Assembly (NCBI GenBank): GCA_015057665.1
Contig: SVDY01000004.1
Span: 62,001 to 126,000 of the forward strand
Reading direction: 5' to 3'
DNA: 64,000 nucleotides
Origin: Lachnospiraceae bacterium
Lineage (GTDB): Bacteria > Bacillota > Clostridia > Lachnospirales > Lachnospiraceae
A program made the translations under genes and the position numbers. Below the pieces are notes generated by a model, which saw only the letters and a list, made by a program, of their open reading frames with translations, searched no databases and was not told where the DNA came from. Below are positions 52,969-61,266 of this stretch, piece by piece; positions within the stretch are counted from its first letter, which is position 1, and each line of letters opens with the position of its first letter.

Positions 52969-54027
52969 CTATGCCGCATATTGTTCCGGCATGGTGTATG
53001 ACGGTAATTGATAATACACTGCATTTCCTTCTTTTGTAAATTCATACAATGCAGTGTCACCTTTTTGGACTAACAGATCATCGGTAAATAAGATTCTAAG
53101 ATCTGAATCAATTCCCTCTGCTTTTTTCAAATAGTCATAGACTTCCCGGTTATGGGCTTCTGACTCCCCGCAGATTACAAAATGCATGCTTCCTGCGTAA
53201 GGATGATAATTCACACATGGATAGAGTTCTCTATTCTCAAAAGCTTCAAAACGTTTTATTTTGTTGGCAAGATGATCCAATGCCTCCGGATTGCACCGTA
53301 CAACCTCATAGGATAATAAAACCGGAGTATTACAGGAACCCCCTCCCGTAAAAAACGGGTTTATGGTGACGTTTAAGTGAGTTCTCAACATAGGAGCAGT
53401 CACCTCTTCATAAGTATCATAGATTTCACTGACCGGGCGGAGGGTATCCATAAAACCAAACCGGCAAACGTCAATATGGTTTTTCAACATATTTAAAAGA
53501 AGCTGATTTGCTATAAGAACTTTCTTCACTTCAACAGGACCATCCAGTTTATCCTGGTCTACAGCACTTTTATAGGGAAGATACTTCACACCTGTATGCA
53601 GATACATTCCATGGCTATATATGTATTTATTACCCCAGTAATCAAGTTTATAGCAATCCAGTTTTTTTAGGCCATTCTCTCCGTCTGTCACCTGAACCTG
53701 ACGAATGGTTCTTGTCATCATCAGCTTTCTTAGACGACGGCAGACATCGCCGGTTGATATTCTTCGTCCGGAGAGCCACAGATACTGATGAAGCTGATCC
53801 GGAAGCAGATATTTGCTCATGGCAATTCTTTTTATGATATCCTGATCTGTTCTGTCATACAGATCACTCAACTGCTTCTCATTCATTTTGTGTTTAGGTC
53901 CGGCAGACTCTTCTACCGTCTCTCCCTGTGCATAACCAAAGAATTTCTCAGGAAAGATATGGTTCAGTGGATAAGACTGAGCCATATAAGTATGGGCAAT
54001 GTTACATTTTGTGTTAAAATTCAACAT
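52969..54027 (-). CDS. Hypothetical protein with possible N-terminal winged helix
   Basis: 352 residues. Residues ~60-145 look like a winged helix (DQDIIKRIAMSKYLLPDQLHQYLWLSGRRISTGDVCRRLRKLMMTRTIRQVQ), resembling the N-terminus of replication-relaxation/MobC-like proteins; the match is by pattern only. The rest is mixed alpha/beta with VLLSYEVVRCNPEALDHLANKIKRFEAF and HFVICGESEAHNREVYDYLKKA, perhaps a nuclease-like or regulatory domain. AGGAGG precedes the ATG. Lies 17 bp after the smaller island gene at 54045, same strand. Confidence 0.7.
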   Translation of the reverse strand: MLNFNTKCNIAHTYMAQSYPLNHIFPEKFFGYAQGETVEESAGPKHKMNEKQLSDLYDRTDQDIIKRIAMSKYLLPDQLHQYLWLSGRRISTGDVCRRLRKLMMTRTIRQVQVTDGENGLKKLDCYKLDYWGNKYIYSHGMYLHTGVKYLPYKSAVDQDKLDGPVEVKKVLIANQLLLNMLKNHIDVCRFGFMDTLRPVSEIYDTYEEVTAPMLRTHLNVTINPFFTGGGSCNTPVLLSYEVVRCNPEALDHLANKIKRFEAFENRELYPCVNYHPYAGSMHFVICGESEAHNREVYDYLKKAEGIDSDLRILFTDDLLVQKGDTALYEFTKEGNAVYYQLPSYTMPEQYAA

Positions 54028-54044
54028 AAAGATCCCTCCTATTC

Positions 54045-54557
54045 TTAGATTAAATCGTTATATTCCTCGTGAAAGCTTCTCACATCATCCACGAAATCTT
54101 CTAAAGCCGCAGCAATGAGATGTGCGTATGGTTTTTCTCCTATGATTTCCCAGGAAGTATCCGGAAGTTTATAGGACAGATTGATATAATAAGTATCCGG
54201 AATCTGCTCAACGGAATCCAGATTAATGTTTGCACCAAACAGATAGAGACCATTGTCTGCAAGCATCTCCCATTTCTTCTGATCCTTTGTCTCAATGGTC
54301 CATCCGTTTTTTCTGCCATCTGCATGATAATAAACAGTACCATCCTGACTGATATGCATGCAGCCATTTAATTCTGTTTCCTCATCTGCAAAGATAGAAA
54401 AATCAATGACACCGGTATAATAAACATTTCCGATTATCTCTTCGTCGATTGTTTCAATTTCATATTTTTTTAAATAGTCGTAGCCGGCTTTTTCTAAAAC
54501 CTCCTCACATACATCCACTCTTTTTACTAACAGTTCAGGAACTTCATAAATCTTCAT
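54045..54557 (-). CDS. Hypothetical protein, paralog A of a small island family
   Basis: 170 residues from the ATG that lies 8 nt after GGAGG (54557). Two earlier in-frame ATGs sit on or beside the Shine-Dalgarno. Not recognised. It aligns with the next gene upstream (54621): CEEVLEKAGYDYLKKYE, DGTVYYHADGRKNGWTIE, DNGLYLFGANI, YYINLSYKLP, and a C-terminal FVDDVRSFHEEY. No membrane segments. Conserved KNGW motif in the middle. Confidence 0.75.
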   Translation of the reverse strand: MKIYEVPELLVKRVDVCEEVLEKAGYDYLKKYEIETIDEEIIGNVYYTGVIDFSIFADEETELNGCMHISQDGTVYYHADGRKNGWTIETKDQKKWEMLADNGLYLFGANINLDSVEQIPDTYYINLSYKLPDTSWEIIGEKPYAHLIAAALEDFVDDVRSFHEEYNDLI

Positions 54558-54620
54558 TCTCATTACCTCCATATTGTTTTAAGTATTTAAAATATACTTC
54601 TTCTGCCTTTTTTTATTTTT

Positions 54621-55148
54621 TTACTGTCCTTTTTCCTGTTCCGGATCGGCAAAGAATTCTGTGTGAACCGTTGTTACATCGTTCAAAAACTCCATCAGGG
54701 TTTCTTCTGCTATCATTGCAAAATCAGCTGCATCACAGTAATCATCTTTGATTCTTGCAGTACAGTAAGACATATTCAGATACTTCTTCTCCTGCTCTGA
54801 TCCTTTCATTTTTTTCACTTCAATACCAGGACTTCCAAAATAACAGCTGTCACAAAGATCTAATATGGCATATAATTTTTCATGCTCCCCCTCTTTGATT
54901 TCCCAGCCGTTTTTGCTGCCAATCATCTCAATATAAAGATGACCATCCTCAAAAAGCTTCATAAGGACAGTGACATCCTGATTCTTAATTTCAAATTCTC
55001 CAAAATTGTAACAGGTATCTTTCTCTTTCCAGAGCATTTCACAGTTTCTCCACTTGAATTCATAGTTCAAATACTCATTCTTTAGAAGTTTACCTTCACA
55101 TTTTTTCACTCGTTCCATTAATTCTTCGGAAATTTCACATTTTAACAT
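54621..55148 (-). CDS. Hypothetical protein, paralog B of a small island family
   Basis: 175 residues. Same plan as the 54045 gene: CEGKLLKNEYLNYEFKW, EDGHLYIEMIGSKNGWEIKE, DSCYFGSPGIEVKK, KKYLNMSYCTARI, LNDVTTVHTEF. AAGGAGG precedes the ATG. The two genes probably arose by tandem duplication and have diverged to low identity. Function unknown; small acidic cytoplasmic proteins in tandem next to regulators could be immunity or adaptor proteins (speculation). Confidence 0.75.
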   Translation of the reverse strand: MLKCEISEELMERVKKCEGKLLKNEYLNYEFKWRNCEMLWKEKDTCYNFGEFEIKNQDVTVLMKLFEDGHLYIEMIGSKNGWEIKEGEHEKLYAILDLCDSCYFGSPGIEVKKMKGSEQEKKYLNMSYCTARIKDDYCDAADFAMIAEETLMEFLNDVTTVHTEFFADPEQEKGQ

Positions 55149-55242
55149 TTTTCAACCTCCTTCTTTCTGTTCAAAAGCGGGAATCATCCCTCATCTGATA
55201 TATACAAGATACGTCGTAGGCGAATTTCTATTTTTTTCAAAG

Positions 55243-55288
55243 AAAAAAAGCCGCAGGAATATGCGCTTTCAACACATATTCCTGCGGC
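55243..55288 (-). terminator. Terminator of the MATE gene
   Basis: 14-bp perfect stem GCCGCAGGAATATG / CATATTCCTGCGGC, 11-nt loop, T7 on the minus strand; 17 bp after the stop. Confidence 0.95.
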
Positions 55289-55305
55289 TTCATACCACTT
55301 TATAT

Positions 55306-56646
55306 TTATTTTTCTTTTCCTATATTTCTATAATAACTTATCATTAAATAAACCGTGGATCCAATCCATGCTGCAACCTCAGCCCCAAAGATTCCACTCT
55401 GAAAGCCTGAATATCCAACGAAGAATGAAATTCCAACACGAATCACAAACTCAATGATACCGGATACAAGAGGACCAATGGTATTGCCCATCCCCTGAAG
55501 AGCGGACAGGTACACATATAACAAATAGAGAATCGGAAGACAGATACTCATTACGGACAGGTAAGTATAGGCCGTATTCCCTGCCACAGCTAAAAGCTCT
55601 GGATTATCAGAAGAAATAAAAAGCATGGTAATCTCCCGTCCGAAGAAAAGCATGAGACCGCCTATGAGAATGGATGTCAACACAGATAGAACAATGGCTG
55701 ACCTCATTCCTTCTTTAATTCGGTCAAGCCGCGCTGCGCCATAGTTCTGTCCCACGTAAGTGGTCACAGCATAGCCATAGGAAATGGCTGCAATCTCCAG
55801 CAATCCATACAGCTTATTAGTGGCTGTGAATCCGGCAATAAAGCTCATAGCAAATCCATTTACCACACTCTGGACCGTCATGCCGCCCACAGCTACCACA
55901 ATATTCTTTAAGGCGATTGGCGTACCAAGTCCCATCAGCTCTTGTTTCATACTTCTGTCTTTTCCAATGTGTTCCTTATGGAAACGCAGTTCCGATGTTT
56001 TGTTCATCTTCACAGCACAAAAAGCACCCGCCAGACACTGGGAGAACACTGTAGCTGCCGCTGCTCCTCCAATGCCCCATCCAAGAACAAACACAGCAAT
56101 ACTATCAAGAATAATATTAATTACGGAAGCCGCAACCATTGCCTTCAAAGGTGTCTTGCTATCTCCCACTGCCCGAAGGACTGCAGAGCAGAAGTTATAA
56201 AACATGGTTGCAGAAAAGCCTCCAATCATGATTCTTGTATAAAGACCGGACAAAGGTATCAGTTCTTCCTGAACTCTTAACAGTTTTAACAATAGCGGAA
56301 GTCCAGCCTGGCCGATGATGGTCCAGCAGACTGCAATCATCACAGAAAGCGCAGCAGACTGTCCGATAACTTTCTTGACCCCATCCATATCCCCTTCTCC
56401 AAATTTCTGAGAAATACGGACACAGAATCCCTGAGAATAGCCCTGGGCAATTCCAAGCATCATCCAGTTGAACCAGTCAACAGCACCAAGAGCTGCAAGG
56501 GCAGAAAGACCGACACCCTGACCAACGATTGCCGTATCTACTACAGTATATAATTGTTGAAATATATTTCCAAACATCAAAGGAAGGGCAAAAGCAAAAA
56601 GTAGCTTTATCGGTTTCCCCTGAGTCATATTAACAGTTTTTGTCAT
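55306..56646 (-). CDS. MATE family multidrug efflux transporter
   Basis: 446 residues, about 12 membrane segments. MATE marks: MTQGKPIKLLFAFALPLMFGNIFQQLYTVVDTAIVGQ at the start, AVLRAVGDSKTPLKAMVAASVINIILD in the middle, and GMGNTIGPLVSGIIEFVIRV in the second half. Exports cationic compounds or metabolites with Na+ or H+. Monocistronic, with its own terminator; substrate unknown. The upstream region has no strong ribosome binding site. Confidence 0.95.
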   Translation of the reverse strand: MTKTVNMTQGKPIKLLFAFALPLMFGNIFQQLYTVVDTAIVGQGVGLSALAALGAVDWFNWMMLGIAQGYSQGFCVRISQKFGEGDMDGVKKVIGQSAALSVMIAVCWTIIGQAGLPLLLKLLRVQEELIPLSGLYTRIMIGGFSATMFYNFCSAVLRAVGDSKTPLKAMVAASVINIILDSIAVFVLGWGIGGAAAATVFSQCLAGAFCAVKMNKTSELRFHKEHIGKDRSMKQELMGLGTPIALKNIVVAVGGMTVQSVVNGFAMSFIAGFTATNKLYGLLEIAAISYGYAVTTYVGQNYGAARLDRIKEGMRSAIVLSVLTSILIGGLMLFFGREITMLFISSDNPELLAVAGNTAYTYLSVMSICLPILYLLYVYLSALQGMGNTIGPLVSGIIEFVIRVGISFFVGYSGFQSGIFGAEVAAWIGSTVYLMISYYRNIGKEK

Positions 56647-56685
56647 ATTATGTACCTATACTCTATTTCATTCCATGCCTCTGTC

Positions 56686-56716
56686 ACAAAAAGGCTGTTG
56701 AATTATTCAACAGCCT
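56686..56716 (-). terminator. Terminator of the DUF1292 gene
   Basis: AGGCTGTTGAAT / ATTCAACAGCCT, 12 bp, single-nucleotide turn region, T5 on the minus strand; 17 bp after the stop. Confidence 0.92.
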
Positions 56717-56733
56717 CTTAAAACTTGATTCAA

Positions 56734-57033
56734 TTAGTCTACAAAGTTAAATGCATCTTTGTTCTTTTCTTTGAAGATCTTGTATACTGCTTCTAATGTT
56801 TCAACATCGTCTACAGAGAGGAAGTTTTCCATTCCTTCTTCGTCAACTTCTACAGCTAAGATAATTACTTCTGCGTCGATTACGTCTTCTACGGGAAGAA
56901 GTACTGCAAATTCTTCACCGTTATACTCGATTGCATCGATTACTTCATATTCGAATTCGTTACCTTCCTCGTCTGTAAGATTTAAAATGTTATCGAATTC
57001 TTCGTTCATGTTTTCATTTAACATATCTGTCAT
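56734..57033 (-). CDS. DUF1292 domain protein
   Basis: 99 residues, strongly acidic. Matches the DUF1292 pattern: NILNLTDEEGNEFEYEVIDAIEYNGEEFAVLLPVE followed by EVIILAVEVDEEGMENFLSVDD. Common small cytoplasmic protein in Firmicutes; function unknown. Own promoter region and terminator. Confidence 0.9.
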   Translation of the reverse strand: MTDMLNENMNEEFDNILNLTDEEGNEFEYEVIDAIEYNGEEFAVLLPVEDVIDAEVIILAVEVDEEGMENFLSVDDVETLEAVYKIFKEKNKDAFNFVD

Positions 57034-57155
57034 GTCTGCCTCCTATGATGTCTGTTCCCTGTACAATGACAGCAACAGTTTCTTTTTGATTTATCTATGA
57101 CATCATAACAGTTGTCCTTTCTATTTGCAAGTGAAATTATTCTTACAATGATTCT

Positions 57156-58157
57156 TTATCCCTGCCAGAATCTAGGCTGATATAACTGCTGAAACTTCAT
57201 AACCGCAAATTTGTCTGTCATACCGGCAATATAATCGCAGACTGCCGTCTCCGTTCCATCCTTTTCTGCAATCAAACCATACTCTTCCGGAAGTTCATCC
57301 GGATTGGAAATATAATATTCAAACAAAGCTGCCAAAAGGCTTCTCGCTTTCTTCTCTTCTGAAATAGCTGCCGGATTGCGGTATACATTCTCAAACATAA
57401 ACTTTCGAAGTCCCATCAATGCCTGAAATACGGAATCCGACATAAGAATATCGTTCTTACCCATGCTGTGAATAATAAGATCGTGAATCATGGTATTCAA
57501 CCGTTCTCTCACACTATTGCCAAGCAGATCTGTATATTCCTTTGGCAGGTCTTCTTCTCTTAGGAGCTGTCCACGGATTGCATCATCAATATCATGGTTG
57601 ATATAAGCAACCTTGTCACAGATACGGACAATCTTGCCTTCCAGTGTAGCAGGCATGGCCTTGGTCTGATGATTCACAATTCCGTTGCGGACTTCCCAGG
57701 TAAGGTTCAGTCCCTGTCCCTTCTTCTCTACTACATCAACAACACGGAGACTCTGGTCAGAATGCTCAAATCCTTTAGATGAAAGTTCATTCAGTTCTGC
57801 TTCTCCGGCATGTCCAAAAGGCGTATGACCAAGATCATGTCCTAAAGCGATTGCTTCTGTTAACTGTTCGTTGAGTCTTAATGCATTGGCACAGGTTCTT
57901 GCTATCTGTGCCACTTCTAAAGTGTGGGTAAGACGAGTTCTGTAATGATCTCCTTCCGGAGAAAGAAAAACCTGAGTCTTATCCTTCATTCTGCGAAAAG
58001 CTTTGGAATGGATGATTCGATCCCTGTCTCTCTGATAGCAGGTACGGACATCACATTCATCATCTTCCTTCTGCCGTCCTCTGCTGTTCAGGCTTAAGGA
58101 AGCAAAAGGACTCAGATACTGCTGTTCCCATTCTTCCTGCATCTTGCGAATCTCCAT
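57156..58157 (-). CDS. dgt: Deoxyguanosinetriphosphate triphosphohydrolase-like HD protein
   Basis: 333 residues. HD-superfamily residues: H in THTLEVAQIARTCANALRL, HD in ALGHDLGHTPFGHAGE, further D in DKVAYINHDIDDAIRG. N-terminal CYQRDRDRIIHSKAFRRMKDKTQVFLSPEGDHYRTRLTHT is typical. Hydrolyses dNTPs to nucleoside and triphosphate. The family also has members with other dNTP preferences. AAAGGCGG precedes the ATG. Starts 15 bp after the truncated sigma gene, so the two are co-transcribed. Confidence 0.93.
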   Translation of the reverse strand: MEIRKMQEEWEQQYLSPFASLSLNSRGRQKEDDECDVRTCYQRDRDRIIHSKAFRRMKDKTQVFLSPEGDHYRTRLTHTLEVAQIARTCANALRLNEQLTEAIALGHDLGHTPFGHAGEAELNELSSKGFEHSDQSLRVVDVVEKKGQGLNLTWEVRNGIVNHQTKAMPATLEGKIVRICDKVAYINHDIDDAIRGQLLREEDLPKEYTDLLGNSVRERLNTMIHDLIIHSMGKNDILMSDSVFQALMGLRKFMFENVYRNPAAISEEKKARSLLAALFEYYISNPDELPEEYGLIAEKDGTETAVCDYIAGMTDKFAVMKFQQLYQPRFWQG

Positions 58158-58172
58158 ACTTACCGCCTTTCT

Positions 58173-58937
58173 CTAACTTCTTGTTGGCTCCTCTACTGTC
58201 ACAGCGTCCAGGGAAATCTTCATAATCTGTCTTACCTGTTCTTCTGTGATACCCATACGTTCTGCCAGTTCAGAAGGTGTTGCTTCTCTTTCTAATTCCT
58301 TGGCCATCTCAGTGGCAAGTTCGGAAAGCTCATTGGCACGGCTTGCCACCTTCTTGGCAGATATTGTCTCTCTGCTGTCTTCCACTAAGGCATCTTCAAT
58401 GGCTTTATGAATGGCATTACTGATAAACTCATGGAATGTGACACCTGTAGAAAGTTCATATTCGTTCACACCCATTAACAATCCAATATTGCCTTCCTGA
58501 ATCAAATCACCCATTGGAAGGTTCCGGCTCTTATATTCTTTGGCGATCTTTGTTACCAGTGTAAGATTGGATTCGATTAAAAGATCTCTCGCCTCCATGT
58601 CTCCATCCAGCATCTTACGGGCAACAAACTGCTCCTGATCCGGAGAAAGCTCATTCTTATCCTTTAACTCATCCATATAGATCTTAACGATGGCACTTTC
58701 AACCTTATCTTCTTCCCTGAAGTCTTCTTCGGAAATCGGTTCATCCCAAAGTTCATAATCTTCAATAAATACACCCTGATCTACGACATAACGATAAATC
58801 ATGGCACGCTGTCCTTCATCAAGATTCATGTCAGAGAAATAATCTCTAATCTCCTGTTTTGTCGTTCTGTTGTGATTGGTCTTGGCAATCTTCACAAAAG
58901 TAGTGAGATCCTGCAAGAACTTATTCTTATCTCCCAT
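58173..58937 (-). CDS. RpoD-like sigma factor lacking region 4
   Basis: 254 residues. Region 1.1-like N-terminus (FLQDLTTFVKIAKTNHNRTTKQEIRDYFSDMNLDEGQRAMIYRYV) parallels RpoD of this window; region 1.2 (IVKIYMDEL); region 2 ([39 protein letters not shown]); region 3 (EREATPSELAERMGITEEQVRQIMKISLDAVTVEEPTRS) and then the stop. There is no region 4, and dgt begins 15 bp later, so no room for one. It could bind core polymerase but not a -35 element; may modulate transcription or need an activator. AAAGGAC precedes the ATG. Confidence 0.85.
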   Translation of the reverse strand: MGDKNKFLQDLTTFVKIAKTNHNRTTKQEIRDYFSDMNLDEGQRAMIYRYVVDQGVFIEDYELWDEPISEEDFREEDKVESAIVKIYMDELKDKNELSPDQEQFVARKMLDGDMEARDLLIESNLTLVTKIAKEYKSRNLPMGDLIQEGNIGLLMGVNEYELSTGVTFHEFISNAIHKAIEDALVEDSRETISAKKVASRANELSELATEMAKELEREATPSELAERMGITEEQVRQIMKISLDAVTVEEPTRS

Positions 58938-58994
58938 GGTATTGTCCTTTCGTATATAAATATCATATGATCCGATAGTTCGATTTCTAATCCT

Positions 58995-59022
58995 ATTTTA
59001 TCACTTTTGTCAGACAATACAA
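58995..59022 (-). promoter_or_regulatory. Probable promoter of the truncated sigma-dgt unit
   Basis: Minus strand TTGTAT, 16-nt spacer, TAAAAT; about 55 nt before the ATG at 58937. Confidence 0.5.
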
Positions 59023-59056
59023 GTATTGACATGAGAATCAGATAGACAATCCTATT

Positions 59057-59167
59057 CTATTCTTTTCTTATCTGATTTTTAATGGCATTCATCTCTTTGC
59101 TTAATTTGGCTATGATATCTGTCAATTCTGCAACTTTACCTGCCAGTCAAACTGTACCCTTCTTCAT
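59057..59167 (-). pseudogene. Small broken reading frame downstream of map
   Basis: ATG at 59167 opens MKKGTV, then an in-frame TGA, then a readable helix (LAGKVAELTDIIAKLSKEMNAIKNQ) to a TAG at 59057. It may be a decayed small gene, or two unrelated fragments. No good ribosome binding site. The remaining gene-free sequence of 58938-59184 shows only the sigma promoter. Confidence 0.3.
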
Positions 59168-59184
59168 TCCTATCTTTTTCAGTT

Positions 59185-60057
59185 TTACCAGCAAAGAACC
59201 TCATGTCCTTCTTCCGTCACAAGAACCATAATCTCCCACTGTGCTGACGGCATATCGTCTTCTGTATAAACGGTCCATCCGTTATCTTCGTCGATGAATA
59301 CTTCATCACAGCCCATATTCACCATAGGTTCAATGGTAAATATCATACCAGGAGCCATGACCATCTCGGTTCCCTTCGGTGTTACATAACAAACGTATGG
59401 GTCTTCATGGAATTCAAGGCCGACGCCATGACCGCCGATATCCGGTACTACCGTATATCCATTGGCATTGGCATGTTCGTTGATTGCATAGCCCACATCT
59501 CCAAGAAATCCCCAAGGTTTTACTTCTGCAAGACCCTTTTCCACACATTCCTTTGCTACATCCACAAGTCTTTTCATTTCTTCGTGAACTTGGCCGATAC
59601 AGAACATGCGGGAAGAGTCAGAATAGTATCCGTTATAAATCGTGGAAACATCTACATTGATGATATCTCCTTCTTCTAAAATGATATCATCATCCGGGAT
59701 TCCGTGACAAACTTCATTATTAAGGGAAGTACAGACACTCTTAGGGAATCCTTCAAAACCAAGAGGCGCCGGTATCCCGCCACGCAGTGTGGTCTGTTCA
59801 TATACCCAGCGGTCAATATCACCTGTTGACACACCGGCCTCTATATGTTCTGCTACATAGTCGAGAACTGCCATATTGATAGCACAGCTCTCTTTAATCT
59901 TCTCGATCTGTTCCGGCGTTTTGATAATCTCTCTGTCCGGAATGATATGTCCTTCTTCCTCGAGTCTTTTTAACTTTTCATCAAAATGCATATGACACTG
60001 TTTATATTTTTTTCCGCTTCCGCACCAGCATGGAGCGTTTCGTTCTAATAATTCCAT
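59185..60057 (-). CDS. map: Type I methionine aminopeptidase with SEC-C metal-binding N-terminus
   Basis: 290 residues. N-terminal SEC-C motif (CWCGSGKKYKQCH) binds zinc; the rest is MetAP: His in GFPKSVCTSLNNEVCHGIPDD, Asp in NVDVSTIYNGYYSDSSRMF, His in IGGHGVGLEFHEDPYV, Glu in IFTIEPMVNMG and the final QWEIMVLVTEEG. Removes the initiator Met. SEC-C may help docking near the ribosome or Sec system. AGCAGGTAG precedes the ATG. Confidence 0.97.
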   Translation of the reverse strand: MELLERNAPCWCGSGKKYKQCHMHFDEKLKRLEEEGHIIPDREIIKTPEQIEKIKESCAINMAVLDYVAEHIEAGVSTGDIDRWVYEQTTLRGGIPAPLGFEGFPKSVCTSLNNEVCHGIPDDDIILEEGDIINVDVSTIYNGYYSDSSRMFCIGQVHEEMKRLVDVAKECVEKGLAEVKPWGFLGDVGYAINEHANANGYTVVPDIGGHGVGLEFHEDPYVCYVTPKGTEMVMAPGMIFTIEPMVNMGCDEVFIDEDNGWTVYTEDDMPSAQWEIMVLVTEEGHEVLCW

Positions 60058-60119
60058 ATTCTACCTGCTTTCTTTTCACGTCCTGTTCTCTAATTATCAA
60101 TTTACAGTTGCAGTATACC

Positions 60120-60149
60120 AAAAGGGCGTCACATAATGCAACGCCCTTT
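60120..60149 (-). terminator. Hairpin after the ECF S-component gene
   Basis: AAAGGGCGT / ACGCCCTTT, 9 bp, 11-nt loop, 40 bp after the stop. The minus-strand tail is TTTTGG, a weak T-run. Confidence 0.7.
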
Positions 60150-60188
60150 CTCATATTCCTGTTTTAATTATTTTTTCATATTCCTAAA

Positions 60189-60782
60189 TTACACTCTGTC
60201 TTTCAATGCTTTATACAAGAAGAAAGATACAATAGAGATAATAATACCTTTCACCACATTAAATGGTGTAATTCCAATCATTACCAGTTTGGCCAGGTTA
60301 TCGATGGATGGAATTGTTGCCTGAACCATTCCCATAACTGCTTCTTCTCCAAAGAGTCCCAGATAAAGAGGTACCGTAATAAAGTAATTTGTAAACATGC
60401 CCATAAGTGCAAGACCGATGGTGCCTGCAACAAATCCTACAATAAGGCCTTTATTTGATTTACTCTTCTTCGCAATCAGTCCAAGAGGAATTACAAATCC
60501 AAGAGAAACCATAAAGTTTGATAATTCTCCGGACATTCCTGTACTTGTTGCTGTCAGATGAAGAACATTCTTAATTAATTCAACTAAAACGCCGGATACG
60601 GGACCATAAATAATGGCTACAATTGCTGCCGGAACATCACTGACTTCCAGTTCAAGGAATCCAAGATAGGAAACCGGTAATTTGACAAACATTAATACAA
60701 ATGAAATGGCTGCGCAAATTCCGATGATTGCGATTTGTTTGGTGGATACCTGGTTTGTTCTGCTCATTGTTGCTGTACTCAT
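60189..60782 (-). CDS. ribU: ECF transporter S component, riboflavin type (RibU)
   Basis: 197 residues from the ATG at 60782 (CAGGAG 9 nt upstream). Six hydrophobic segments: IAIIGICAAISFVLMFVKLPV, FLELEVSDVPAAIVAIIYGPVSGVLVELIKNVLHL, ELSNFMVSLGFVIPLGLIA, GLIVGFVAGTIGLALMGMFTNYFI and a C-terminal pair. Captures riboflavin for an energy-coupling ECF complex (EcfA/A'/T not in the window). Assignment rests on the FMN riboswitch upstream as well as on the fold. Its 5' third is duplicated at 63460-63611. Confidence 0.93.
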   Translation of the reverse strand: MSTATMSRTNQVSTKQIAIIGICAAISFVLMFVKLPVSYLGFLELEVSDVPAAIVAIIYGPVSGVLVELIKNVLHLTATSTGMSGELSNFMVSLGFVIPLGLIAKKSKSNKGLIVGFVAGTIGLALMGMFTNYFITVPLYLGLFGEEAVMGMVQATIPSIDNLAKLVMIGITPFNVVKGIIISIVSFFLYKALKDRV

Positions 60783-60892
60783 ACTTAACATCTCCTGTTC
60801 TTAAAAGTGTGTGTGTTGGGTCAAGGATTTGTTCTTATTGAATTTTTGAAGATATGTGGCGTTGGAGAAATATTAATTATGTATATTCGGAA

Positions 60893-60933
60893 AAACAAAA
60901 AAGCCCTGAATACAGAAAAATTGCATTCAGGGC
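60893..60933 (-). terminator. Riboswitch-linked attenuator terminator
   Basis: GCCCTGAAT / ATTCAGGGC stem with a 13-nt loop and a T-rich tail on the minus strand, between the FMN aptamer and ribU. Formation of this hairpin with FMN bound would stop transcription before the gene. Confidence 0.85.
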
Positions 60934-60960
60934 ATATACACAATAAAAAACTCTAACTTG

Positions 60961-61074
60961 TCTTCTCTCATCCAGACTATACTGTCGGTTCCGGAATTCC
61001 TATTGGTCACCGGATCAGCCTTACGGCTCGCGGACTTTACCGCCGGTGGGGAGTTTCACCCCGCCCTGAAGAAC
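60961..61074 (-). promoter_or_regulatory. FMN riboswitch (RFN element)
   Basis: Minus strand carries the conserved aptamer from GTTCTTCAGGGCGGGGTG, through GGCGGTAAAGTCCGCGAGC and GATCCGGTGA, to GACAGTATAGTCTGGATG and GAGAGAAGA. It binds FMN and controls ribU through the following terminator. Confidence 0.97.
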
Positions 61075-61093
61075 GTTTCCTATTTACAGAGCT

Positions 61094-61122
61094 ATTATAT
61101 AATAGATATAGAATAGACACAA
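61094..61122 (-). promoter_or_regulatory. Promoter of the FMN riboswitch transcript
   Basis: Minus strand TTGTGT, 17-nt spacer, TATAAT; about 20 nt before the first aptamer stem. Confidence 0.7.
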
Positions 61123-61192
61123 GTAATTTTTACTACATTTTTAAAAAATTTTATTAATTTTTGCATAATTCAAACATTTTTCTTTCCGGGCA

Positions 61193-61256
61193 AGTCCGCT
61201 CAGTCGGACTCAAGCGAGATTTGCATCGTGCTTACACAACAATTTATCTCTTGCGC
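61193..61256. other. Structured A/G-rich intergenic segment
   Basis: AGTCCG / CGGACT stem (61193-61198, 61205-61210) next to a GAGAT / ATCTC pairing (61216-61220, 61246-61250) and a short GCGC. It lies just after the ElaA-type gene on the minus strand. No T-run follows, so a normal terminator is doubtful; could be a small repeat. Confidence 0.35.
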
Positions 61257-61266
61257 ACCTCTGGGC

